From assembly GCA_036497785.1 (NCBI GenBank), contig DASXIW010000093.1:1-14157 (forward strand): a stretch of 14,157 nt of DNA, written 5' to 3'. The DNA comes from DASXIW01 sp036497785. GTDB lineage: Bacteria; Pseudomonadota; Alphaproteobacteria; Acetobacterales; Acetobacteraceae. Both the position numbers and the translations under genes were made by a program. The notes below the pieces were generated by a model that was not told where the DNA came from, ran no database searches, and worked only from the letters and a program-made list of their open reading frames with translations. This document shows positions 4,485 through 11,780 of the stretch, piece by piece (positions within the stretch are counted from its first letter, which is position 1; the number at the start of each line of letters is the position of its first letter).

Positions 4485-6017
4485 ATGGAGATCCGCCCCG
4501 CGGAGATCTCGGAGATTCTCAAGAAGCAGATCGCTTCTTTCGATACCGAGGCCAATGTCGCTGAAACCGGCCAGGTGCTGAGCGTGGGTGACGGTATTGC
4601 CCGCATCTTCGGTCTGCAGAACGTGATGGCCGGCGAGCTGGTGGAGTTCCCCAGCGCCGGGCTGAAGGGCATGGCGCTGAACCTCGAGACCGACAACGTC
4701 GGCGTGGTAATCTTCGGCGACGACCGCCAGATCCGTGAGGGCGACACGGTCAGCCGGACCGGCACCATCGTGGACGTGCCGGTGGGCCGCGGGCTGCTGG
4801 GCCGCGTGGTGGACGGGCTGGGCAACCCGATCGATGGCAAGGGCCCGATCGTGGCCGAACGCCGCGCCCGCGTCGAGGTGAAGGCGCCCGGCATCATTCC
4901 CCGCAAATCGGTGCATGAGCCGATGCAGACCGGGATCAAGGCGATCGACGCCCTGATCCCGATCGGACGCGGCCAGCGCGAGCTGATCATCGGCGATCGC
5001 CAGACCGGCAAGACCGCGGTGATCGTCGACACGATCATCAACCAGAAGGGCATCAACGCCGGTAGCGACGAGAGCAAGAAGCTCTATTGCATCTATGTCG
5101 CCGTTGGCCAGAAGCGTTCCACCGTGGCGCAGCTGGTGCGCACGCTGGAGGAGCAGGGCGCGATGGAGTATTCCATCGTTGTCGCCGCCACCGCCTCCGA
5201 CCCCGCGCCGATGCAGTTCCTGGCACCCTATACCGGCTGCACCATGGGCGAGTTCTTCCGCGACAGCGGTGCGCATGCGGTGATCTTCTACGACGACCTT
5301 TCCAAGCAGGCTGTCGCCTATCGCCAGATGTCGCTGCTCCTGCGCCGCCCGCCGGGCCGCGAAGCCTATCCGGGCGACGTGTTCTATCTGCATTCGCGCC
5401 TGCTGGAGCGCGCCGCGAAGATGTCCGACGCGCATGGCGCGGGCAGCCTGACGGCGCTGCCGGTCATCGAGACGCAGGCCGGCGACGTGTCCGCCTATAT
5501 CCCGACCAACGTGATCTCGATCACGGACGGGCAGATCTTCCTGGAGACCGAGCTGTTCTTCAAGGGCATCCGTCCGGCCGTGAACGTGGGCATTTCGGTG
5601 TCTCGCGTGGGTTCGGCGGCGCAGGTGAAGGCGATGAAGCAGGTGGCCGGACGCATCAAGCTGGAGCTGGCCCAGTATCGCGAAATGGCCGCCTTCGCCC
5701 AGTTCGCGTCCGATCTGGATGCTTCCACCCAGAAGCTGCTGGCCCGCGGCGCGCGGCTGACGGAACTGTTGAAGCAGCCGCAGTTCAAGCCGGTTCCGAT
5801 GGAGGAGCAGGTGTTGGGGCTGTTCGCCGGCGTGCGCGGCTATCTGGACGGTATCGAGATCGGCAAGATCGGCGCGTTCGAGCGGCAGATGCTGAGCGAG
5901 CTGCATGCGCGTGAGCCCGGCATTGTTGCTGCGGTGCGTGACGACCGGGAGATCAAGCCGGAGACCGAGAAGAAGCTGGTCGCCTTTCTGGACAAATTCA
6001 CGACGTCCTTCGCCTGA
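4485..6017 (+). CDS. atpA: F1 ATP synthase subunit alpha
   Basis: The product is 510 aa, the normal length. It forms the non-catalytic nucleotide sites of the alpha3-beta3 hexamer. The P-loop GDRQTGKT is at 170-177. The Walker B strand is HAVIFYDDLSKQA (264-276). The arginine finger that reaches into the beta site is Arg374 in SVSRVGSAAQ. An N-terminal beta-barrel with GDGIARIFGL (35-44) precedes these. ATG 4485 lies one base after the atpH stop, with GGGAG at 4471-4475 inside atpH, so the two are likely translationally coupled. No oddities are seen. Confidence 0.98.
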   Translation: MEIRPAEISEILKKQIASFDTEANVAETGQVLSVGDGIARIFGLQNVMAGELVEFPSAGLKGMALNLETDNVGVVIFGDDRQIREGDTVSRTGTIVDVPVGRGLLGRVVDGLGNPIDGKGPIVAERRARVEVKAPGIIPRKSVHEPMQTGIKAIDALIPIGRGQRELIIGDRQTGKTAVIVDTIINQKGINAGSDESKKLYCIYVAVGQKRSTVAQLVRTLEEQGAMEYSIVVAATASDPAPMQFLAPYTGCTMGEFFRDSGAHAVIFYDDLSKQAVAYRQMSLLLRRPPGREAYPGDVFYLHSRLLERAAKMSDAHGAGSLTALPVIETQAGDVSAYIPTNVISITDGQIFLETELFFKGIRPAVNVGISVSRVGSAAQVKAMKQVAGRIKLELAQYREMAAFAQFASDLDASTQKLLARGARLTELLKQPQFKPVPMEEQVLGLFAGVRGYLDGIEIGKIGAFERQMLSELHAREPGIVAAVRDDREIKPETEKKLVAFLDKFTTSFA

Positions 6018-6034
6018 TACCGGACCAATAGCGC

Positions 6035-6919
6035 ATGCCCAGCTTGAAGGACCTTCGGCTTCGCATAAACAGCGTGAAGTCGACCCAGAAGATCACGAGC
6101 GCCATGAAGATGGTGGCGGCGTCGAAGCTGCGTCGCGCTCAGACGCAGGCCGAGGCCGCGAGGCCGTATGCCCAGCGCATGGAGCGGATGCTGGTGGCGC
6201 TGGCGGCGAGCGTGGCGGGCAGCCCGACGGCGCCGAAGATCCTGGCGGGAACCGGGGCGGACAAGGTGCATCTGCTCATCCCCGTTACCGCCGAACGCGG
6301 CTTGGCCGGCGGCTTCAACTCCAATATTGGACGCATGACGCGCACGCTGGCGCAGCGGCTGGAGGGTGAGGGCAAGACGGTCAAGATCCTGCCCGTGGGG
6401 CGCAAGGGACGCGACTTTCTGAAGCGCGAGATGAGCGCCAACATCGTCGGCGATATCAGCTATGCCGGGCGCAAGAGCATCGGTTTCGCGGATGCCGAGG
6501 ATGTGGCGCGTCGCGTGACCGACATGCTCATGGCTGGCGAATTCGATGTGTGCACCATCATCTATAACAACTTCCGCTCGGTGATGTCGCAGGTGCCCAC
6601 CGAAATGCAGCTGATCCCCTTGCCGATGCCCGACGCCAGGGAAGCCGAGGCGACCGGCCCGAAGGCGACCTACGAGTTCGAGCCGGACGAGGAGACGTTG
6701 CTGGCCCGGCTGCTGCCGCAGAACCTCGCCATCCAGATCTACCGTGCGCTGCTGGAAAGTTCGGCCGGGTTCTACGCGGCGCAGATGACCGCCATGGACA
6801 ACGCCACGCGCAACGCTGGCGACATGATCAAGCGGCTCACCCAGAACTACAATCGGGCCCGCCAGGCCAACATCACCAGGGAACTGATCGAGATCATCTC
6901 GGGCGCCGAAGCGCTATGA
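6035..6919 (+). CDS. atpG: F1 ATP synthase subunit gamma
   Basis: The product is 294 aa. It is the central rotor shaft of F1. The N-terminal coiled coil begins SLKDLRLRINSVKSTQKIT and contains the conserved AMKMVAASKLRRAQ (23-36). The C-terminal helix carries the family signature (YNRARQANITRELIEIISGA, 272-291). The start ATG 6035 is 17 nt after the atpA stop. The spacer has no clear ribosome-binding sequence, so translation may depend on coupling to atpA. Confidence 0.97.
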   Translation: MPSLKDLRLRINSVKSTQKITSAMKMVAASKLRRAQTQAEAARPYAQRMERMLVALAASVAGSPTAPKILAGTGADKVHLLIPVTAERGLAGGFNSNIGRMTRTLAQRLEGEGKTVKILPVGRKGRDFLKREMSANIVGDISYAGRKSIGFADAEDVARRVTDMLMAGEFDVCTIIYNNFRSVMSQVPTEMQLIPLPMPDAREAEATGPKATYEFEPDEETLLARLLPQNLAIQIYRALLESSAGFYAAQMTAMDNATRNAGDMIKRLTQNYNRARQANITRELIEIISGAEAL

Positions 6920-6947
6920 CGGTCGCGACAATGCAGTGGAGCATCTG

Positions 6948-8381
6948 ATGGCAAGCAACAATGTCGGGCGCGTAACCCAGGTTCTGGGCGCCGTGGTGGA
7001 CGTGCAGTTCGACGGTGAGCTGCCCTTCATCCAGAACGCGTTGGAGGCGCAACTGGGCGGCCACAAGCTGGTGTTGGAAGTGGCGCAGGAGTTGGGCGAG
7101 AAGACCGTGCGCTGCATCGCCATGGATGGCACGGATGGCATGGTGCGCGGCCTGGAAGTGACCGATACCGGCGCGCCGATCAGCGTACCCGTGGGCCCCG
7201 AGACGCTAGGCCGCATCCTGAACGTGATCGGCGAGCCAATCGACGAGCGCGGCCCGGTCAATGCCAAGATGCGTTATCCCATCCATCGCGACGCCCCCGC
7301 GTTCGAGGAGCAGGCGACCTCGGCCGAGGTGCTCGTCACCGGCATCAAGGTGGTGGATCTGCTGGCGCCGTATCTGAAGGGCGGCAAGGTCGGTCTGTTC
7401 GGCGGCGCCGGCGTGGGCAAGACTGTGCTGATTCAGGAGCTGATCAACAACATCGCCAAGGCGCATGGCGGCGTGTCCGTGTTCGCAGGCGTGGGCGAGC
7501 GAACCCGCGAGGGCAACGACCTGTATCATGAAATGGTCGATGCCGGCGTGATCAAGTTGGGCGAGAACGGCAGCACCGAAGGCTCCAAGGTGGCGCTGGT
7601 TTACGGCCAGATGAACGAGCCACCCGGAGCCCGCGCGCGCGTGGCGCTGTCCGGCCTGTCGCTGGCGGAATATTTCCGCGACGAGGAAGGCCAGGACGTG
7701 CTGTTCTTCGTCGACAACATCTTCCGCTTCACCCAGGCGGGCTCGGAAGTGTCGGCGTTGCTTGGTCGTATTCCTTCTGCCGTGGGCTATCAGCCGACGC
7801 TGGCGACGGATATGGGCGCGCTGCAGGAGCGCATCACCTCGACGAACAAAGGATCGATCACCTCGGTGCAGGCCATCTACGTGCCGGCCGACGACCTGAC
7901 CGACCCGGCGCCAGCCACCTCGTTCGCCCATCTGGACGCGACCACCGTGCTGTCGCGCTCGATCGCCGAGCTGGGGATCTATCCTGCCGTGGACCCGCTC
8001 GACTCCACCTCGCGCTCGCTCGATCCGCGGATCGTCGGCGAGGAGCATTATCTGGTGGCGCGCGAAGTGCAGAGGATCCTGCAGACCTATAAATCGCTGC
8101 AGGATATCATTGCCATCCTGGGCATGGACGAGCTGTCCGAAGAGGACAAGCTGGTGGTGGCCCGGGCCCGCAAGATCCAGCGCTTCCTGTCGCAGCCCTT
8201 CCATGTGGCCGAGGTGTTCACCGGCTTCCCCGGCGTGTTCGTGCCCATCGCCGACACGGTGCGCAGCTTCAAGGCGATCTGTGCCGGCGAATACGACCAC
8301 CTGCCCGAGGCCGCCTTCTACATGGTCGGCACCATCGAGGAAGCCGTGAAGAAGGCCGACTCCATGAAGACCGCGGCCTGA
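6948..8381 (+). CDS. atpD: F1 ATP synthase subunit beta (catalytic)
   Basis: The product is 477 aa from ATG 6948. This start is preferred over an in-frame GTG at 6936 because GGAG (6938-6941) lies 6 nt before it and the protein then begins MASNNVGRVTQVLG, like other beta subunits. It hydrolyses or synthesises ATP. The P-loop GGAGVGKT is at 152-159, the catalytic Glu184 is in GERTREG, Walker B is VLFFVDNIFRF (251-261), and the DELSEED loop is in the C-terminal third. All are intact. It sits 28 bp after atpG and 22 bp before atpC. Confidence 0.98.
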   Translation: MASNNVGRVTQVLGAVVDVQFDGELPFIQNALEAQLGGHKLVLEVAQELGEKTVRCIAMDGTDGMVRGLEVTDTGAPISVPVGPETLGRILNVIGEPIDERGPVNAKMRYPIHRDAPAFEEQATSAEVLVTGIKVVDLLAPYLKGGKVGLFGGAGVGKTVLIQELINNIAKAHGGVSVFAGVGERTREGNDLYHEMVDAGVIKLGENGSTEGSKVALVYGQMNEPPGARARVALSGLSLAEYFRDEEGQDVLFFVDNIFRFTQAGSEVSALLGRIPSAVGYQPTLATDMGALQERITSTNKGSITSVQAIYVPADDLTDPAPATSFAHLDATTVLSRSIAELGIYPAVDPLDSTSRSLDPRIVGEEHYLVAREVQRILQTYKSLQDIIAILGMDELSEEDKLVVARARKIQRFLSQPFHVAEVFTGFPGVFVPIADTVRSFKAICAGEYDHLPEAAFYMVGTIEEAVKKADSMKTAA

Positions 8382-8403
8382 GGGGTCGGAAAGGACGCAT
8401 GCG

Positions 8404-8811
8404 ATGCTGGTCGATCTGGAGATCGTAACGCCCGAGCGGCTGCTGATGTCGCGCCCGATCGATATGGTGGTGATTCCGGCTGCCGAGGGTGAAATGGGGG
8501 TGCTTTTTGGGCATTCCCCCATGATCGTGCTGCTGCGCGGGGGCGAGATCAGGCTGTACGAGAACAGCCAGGTGGTCGAGCGGCTGTTCGTGTCGGGCGG
8601 GTTCGCCGAGGTGACGCCGCAGCGCGTGACCGTGCTGGCCAATGATGCGACGCCGGTCGCCGAATTGTCCCGGACGGATGGCCAGCGCCGGCTGGCGGCG
8701 GCCGAGGCCGAGTATGCCGGTGCCGACAAGACGGACATGTCGGCCCTGGACGCAGCGATGGACCATCTGCAATCCGCGCGTGCCCAGCTCGAGTTGGGCG
8801 GGGCCGCGTAG
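8404..8811 (+). CDS. atpC: F1 ATP synthase subunit epsilon
   Basis: The product is 135 aa. It is part of the rotor foot and an intrinsic inhibitor of ATP hydrolysis. The N-terminal beta-sandwich is clear (LEIVTPERLLMS, then GEMGVLFGHSPMIVLL and FVSGGFAEV), followed by an Ala-rich helical C-terminus. The common LPGH turn reads LFGH here. AAAGGA (8390-8395) is 8 nt before ATG 8404. An overlapping out-of-frame ATG at 8399 is not the start. It is the last gene of the operon and is followed by a hairpin terminator. Confidence 0.95.
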   Translation: MLVDLEIVTPERLLMSRPIDMVVIPAAEGEMGVLFGHSPMIVLLRGGEIRLYENSQVVERLFVSGGFAEVTPQRVTVLANDATPVAELSRTDGQRRLAAAEAEYAGADKTDMSALDAAMDHLQSARAQLELGGAA

Positions 8812-8819
8812 CCGGGACG

Positions 8820-8853
8820 TCTGGGGCCGGCGCGCCCCAGAGCCTTGAATTTT
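8820..8853 (+). terminator. Hairpin terminator of the atp operon
   Basis: TCTGGGGC (8820-8827) and GCCCCAGA (8834-8841) form a perfect 8-bp stem around CGGCGC. GCCTTGAATTTT follows, with TTTT at 8850-8853. It starts 9 bp after the atpC stop. This is the most convincing terminator in the window, although the T-run is short and displaced. Confidence 0.65.
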
Positions 8854-8989
8854 CATGATGGCTGGCCGAAATTGACCGCCGACGGAACGCGCCCACGGCG
8901 CAAGACGTTGTGCAGCGGCTTTCGTCCGGTGCGAACCGGCCATCCCGGCTCGGATCGTCGCCGGCCATCACGATCGAGACTCGTCGGAC

Positions 8990-9850
8990 ATGAAGCACTG
9001 GAAGATTGACGAGGTCGGCTGGGATCGGTTCGATCCCGCGAAGACGGATCCAGCCCTTGTGCCGCTGGTCAAGGCCGCCGCGATGGTTGAGCGCAACGGT
9101 ACGGATTACGCCATCTACCTCAACAACGTATTCGGCGACGATCCCGATTTCCGCGAGGCCGTCGATAACTGGGCGGTCGAGGAGGTGCAGCATGGCGATG
9201 CGCTGGGGCGCTGGGCGATGCTGGCCGACCCAGGCTGGGATTTCCAGGCCGCATTCGCACGTTACAAGGCCGGGTACCAACTCCCGCTCGAAGCCACGGA
9301 TTCGGTGCGGGGCTCGCGCACCGGCGAGCTTATCGCCCGCTGCATGGTGGAGACAGGGACCTCCAGCTATTACACGGCCTTGGCCGATAGCACGGACGAA
9401 CCGGTGCTGCGACAGGTTTGCCAGCTGATCGCGGCAGACGAGTACCGTCATTTCAAGCTGTTCTACGACCATATGCGCCGCTATCTCGGCCGCGAGAAGA
9501 TTTCGTTCCTGCGGCGGCTGCGCATTGCCGCCGGGCGCATCACCGAGAGCGAGGATGACGAGCTGGCCTTCGCCTATCATTGCAGCAATGAGGGCCTGGA
9601 CCAGACCTACGACCACCGGCGCTGCATCGCGGCCTATATGGGCAAGGCGATGTCCATGTACCGTTTCCGCCATATCGAGCGCAGCATTGGCATGGTGCTC
9701 AAATCGGTCGGGTTGCGGCCACGCGGAAGGCTTTCCGATGGTCTGGCAAAGCTGGCCTGGCGGCTCATGCAACAGCGACGCCGCAAGATGCTCGCCGTCG
9801 CTGCCCGCCAGCCTGCGGCAAATTTCCACCCGGGCTCCGCCAGAGCCTAG
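8990..9850 (+). CDS. Ferritin-like di-iron protein of unknown function
   Basis: The product is 286 aa. A complete four-helix di-iron ligand set is visible: Glu34 (MVERNG), Glu65/His68 (EEVQH), Glu121 (MVETGTSSYY) and Glu151/His154 (DEYRH). This is the E, ExxH, E, ExxH pattern of the ferritin/acyl-ACP desaturase/monooxygenase superfamily. The basic C-terminal part (from about 170) has extra helices and an Arg-rich stretch (MQQRRRKMLA), and no clear membrane segment. The substrate is unknown; peroxide scavenging, hydroxylation or desaturation are all possible. The start ATG 8990 has only a weak upstream GTCGGA. The 178-bp gap before it holds the atp terminator and otherwise nothing I can identify. 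It is probably monocistronic and convergent with serB. Confidence 0.8.
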   Translation: MKHWKIDEVGWDRFDPAKTDPALVPLVKAAAMVERNGTDYAIYLNNVFGDDPDFREAVDNWAVEEVQHGDALGRWAMLADPGWDFQAAFARYKAGYQLPLEATDSVRGSRTGELIARCMVETGTSSYYTALADSTDEPVLRQVCQLIAADEYRHFKLFYDHMRRYLGREKISFLRRLRIAAGRITESEDDELAFAYHCSNEGLDQTYDHRRCIAAYMGKAMSMYRFRHIERSIGMVLKSVGLRPRGRLSDGLAKLAWRLMQQRRRKMLAVAARQPAANFHPGSARA

Positions 9851-9865
9851 AGCCGTATTGCTCTA
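9848..9865. terminator. Inverted repeat containing both convergent stop codons
   Basis: TAGAGC (9848-9853), loop CGTATT, then GCTCTA (9860-9865). The outer three bases of each arm are the TAG stop of the di-iron gene and the TAG stop of serB on the other strand. With only 12 bp between the two genes, it is the only structure present that could act as a shared terminator, but a 6-bp stem is weak. Confidence 0.4.
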
Positions 9866-10738
9866 ATCCGCCTTGATCTCCTCTAGTCGATATCCCTGCG
9901 CAAACAGCAGGGCGCGAAGATTGCCATGCCGCACCTGTGCGCGAGCCTCGGCAGCCACGATGGGCTTCGCCCGGAAGGCCATGCCGAGCCCGGCCTCGCG
10001 GATCATGGCGAGGTCGTTGGCCCCGTCGCCCACGGCCAGCGTGGCCGAGATTTGCAGGTTTCGCGCCGCGGCGAGTTCCCGCAGGGTGGCGAGCTTGGCG
10101 TCGCGGTCGAGGATCGGTTCGCCGACTTCACCGGTGAGGGCGGCGCCGTCATCCAGCAGCGTGTTGGCGCGGTGTATATCGAAGCCAAGTTGGGCGGCAA
10201 CGCGGCTGGTGAAATAGGTGAAGCCGCCGGAAACAAGTGCCGTCGTTGCGTTATGCGCCCGCATGGTGGCAACGAGCTCGCGCGCCCCGGGCGTGAGCTG
10301 CGTGCGCCGCCAGGTCTTTTCCAAGGCGTCGAGGGGCAGGCCTTTCAGCATGCCAACGCGTTCGCGCAGCGCTTCCGAAAAATCCAGTTCGCCGTTCATG
10401 CTACGTTTGGTGATGGCGGCGATCTGGTCTTTCAGCCCTGCATAGGCGGCGAGTTCGTCCAGTGTTTCGCTGGTGACAATGGTGCTGTCCATGTCGGCCA
10501 CCAGCAAGCCCTTGCGCCGGTTGCGTGCCTTGGTGGCGATGGTGTCCACGGGGGCGTCGCCGAGCGCCTCCGCAAGCGTGGCCTGAGTGGGGATGGTCTT
10601 GCAGGGAATGTCCGCGGCCTCGCCGGGGGAGAGGATCCTCGGCGGACCGCCCTGGATGGCGCCGCACACGCGGGCGATGATGGCGTCGGAAAGGGTGGTG
10701 GCGGTGCGATCGGCAACCAGGGTGATGACATGGGTCAT
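9863..10738 (-). CDS. serB: Phosphoserine phosphatase
   Basis: The product is 291 aa. It hydrolyses O-phosphoserine, the last step of serine synthesis. The HAD fold is intact: motif I DMDST (Asp82 nucleophile, Asp84), Glu91 in the cap approach, motif II SGG (Ser170), a lysine near 215, and motif III GDGAND (238-242). An N-terminal ACT-like regulatory part of about 75 residues precedes the HAD domain (MTHVITLVADRT...). The start ATG 10738 is supported by the N-terminus I expect for this family. No ribosome-binding sequence is visible, and a weak promoter (TTGCCC at 10773-10768, CATACG at 10750-10745, 17-bp spacer) would place the transcription start at or next to the ATG, so the mRNA may be leaderless. 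Confidence 0.95.
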   Translation of the reverse strand: MTHVITLVADRTATTLSDAIIARVCGAIQGGPPRILSPGEAADIPCKTIPTQATLAEALGDAPVDTIATKARNRRKGLLVADMDSTIVTSETLDELAAYAGLKDQIAAITKRSMNGELDFSEALRERVGMLKGLPLDALEKTWRRTQLTPGARELVATMRAHNATTALVSGGFTYFTSRVAAQLGFDIHRANTLLDDGAALTGEVGEPILDRDAKLATLRELAAARNLQISATLAVGDGANDLAMIREAGLGMAFRAKPIVAAEARAQVRHGNLRALLFAQGYRLEEIKAD

Positions 10739-10776
10739 GCGTGGCGTATGCGAGCAATCCGGCTGGTGGGCAAGCT

Positions 10777-11745
10777 GTGGCGCAGTCGTCTGAGCTGCCG
10801 CATGCGCTGATCGTCGCGGGGCCGACTTGCAGCGGCAAATCGGCGCTTGCGCTGGGCGTGGCGATGCGGCTGGGCGGCGTGGTGATCAACGCGGATTCCA
10901 TGCAGCTCTATAGCGAGTTGCGGGTGGTGACGGCACGGCCAAGCCCGGCGGACGAAGCGATGGCCCCGCATGTGCTGTATGGCGTGCGCGCGGCGGCCGA
11001 GGCGGGTAGCGTGGCCTGGTGGCGTGCCGCGGCGCTGGAAGCGATGGAAGCGGCGAGGGCGGCGGGACGGTTGCCGATTCTGTGCGGCGGCACAGGGATG
11101 TATTTCGCCGCCCTGCGCGAGGGCATCGCCGATATTCCGCCGGTGGATGAAGCGGTGCGGGCCGAGGCACGGTCACTGCTGGCCGAACACGGGTCGGCCT
11201 GGCTGCATGCCACGTTGGCGCGGGTGGACCCGGATACGGCCGGAAGATTGCGACCCTCCGATGGCCAGCGCTTGGCGCGGGCGTGGGAGGTTTGGCGCGG
11301 AACGGGCCTGGGACTTGCGGCGTGGCAGGCGCGGGGCTCGGCGCCGGCGCCGTGGCGATTTTCCGCTGTGTTGCTCGATCCGCCGCGTCCGGCGCTGCGT
11401 GCGGCGATTGCCGCGCGCTTCGCTGGCATGGTGCGGGCTGGTGCGCTTGAGGAGGTTCGGGCGCTGATGGCGCTCAAGCTGGATCCCGCCCTGCCGGCGA
11501 TGCGCGCGCATGGTGTGCCGGAACTGGCCGCTCATCTGCGCGCCGAAATCACCATCGAGGAGGCCATGCGACGGGCGGAGCAGGCGACGGGGCAGTACAC
11601 CAAGCGGCAAGCCACCTGGTTTCGCCACCATGCATTGGCTGATCCCGTGCGAACGCATATGATCCATGCGCGAATAGCGGATCCAGAGCAATTTTCGGAA
11701 TGCGAACCGGGCGAGGTTTTTTCTTTTATTCAAAACATGGGTTGA
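10777..11745 (+). CDS. miaA: tRNA dimethylallyltransferase
   Basis: The product is 322 aa. It transfers a dimethylallyl group to N6 of A37 in tRNAs reading UNN codons. The P-loop GPTCSGKS is at 15-22, the NADSMQLY motif at 38-45, CGGTGMYF near 103-110, DGQRLARA at 162-169, and QYTKRQATWFRH at 273-284. I choose GTG 10777, which has GGTGGG 6 nt upstream and places the P-loop where E. coli MiaA has it. The frame is open back to GTG 10741, which would add 12 residues and leave only 2 bp to the divergent serB start. Its tail lies upstream of ilvB, and the 35-bp gap suggests partial co-transcription with ilvB. Confidence 0.94.
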   Translation: MAQSSELPHALIVAGPTCSGKSALALGVAMRLGGVVINADSMQLYSELRVVTARPSPADEAMAPHVLYGVRAAAEAGSVAWWRAAALEAMEAARAAGRLPILCGGTGMYFAALREGIADIPPVDEAVRAEARSLLAEHGSAWLHATLARVDPDTAGRLRPSDGQRLARAWEVWRGTGLGLAAWQARGSAPAPWRFSAVLLDPPRPALRAAIAARFAGMVRAGALEEVRALMALKLDPALPAMRAHGVPELAAHLRAEITIEEAMRRAEQATGQYTKRQATWFRHHALADPVRTHMIHARIADPEQFSECEPGEVFSFIQNMG

Positions 11746-11780
11746 CGCGGCCGGTGAGGGCGCACAATTTGCGGTGCATT

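Noticed and set aside
4158..5906. 582-aa minus-strand open frame over atpH and atpA
   Set aside because: It has Leu/Ala/His/Arg-rich shadow composition, opposite highly conserved ATP synthase genes.
7206..8738. 510-aa minus-strand open frame over atpD and atpC
   Set aside because: It is antisense to conserved subunits and has no recognisable domain or start signal.
8872..8877. TTGACC as the -35 of the di-iron gene
   Set aside because: No -10 resembling TATAAT occurs at 16-18 bp downstream.
8936..8979. CCGGCCATC repeated twice before the di-iron gene
   Set aside because: A short GC-rich direct repeat of this length is expected by chance in such DNA.
9926..10810. 294-aa plus-strand open frame opposite serB
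   Set aside because: serB has all HAD motifs; this frame is Gly/Arg/Val shadow sequence.
11717..11730. T-rich tract TTTTTTCTTTTATT near the miaA end as a terminator
   Set aside because: It is coding (EVFSFI) and no stable stem immediately precedes it.
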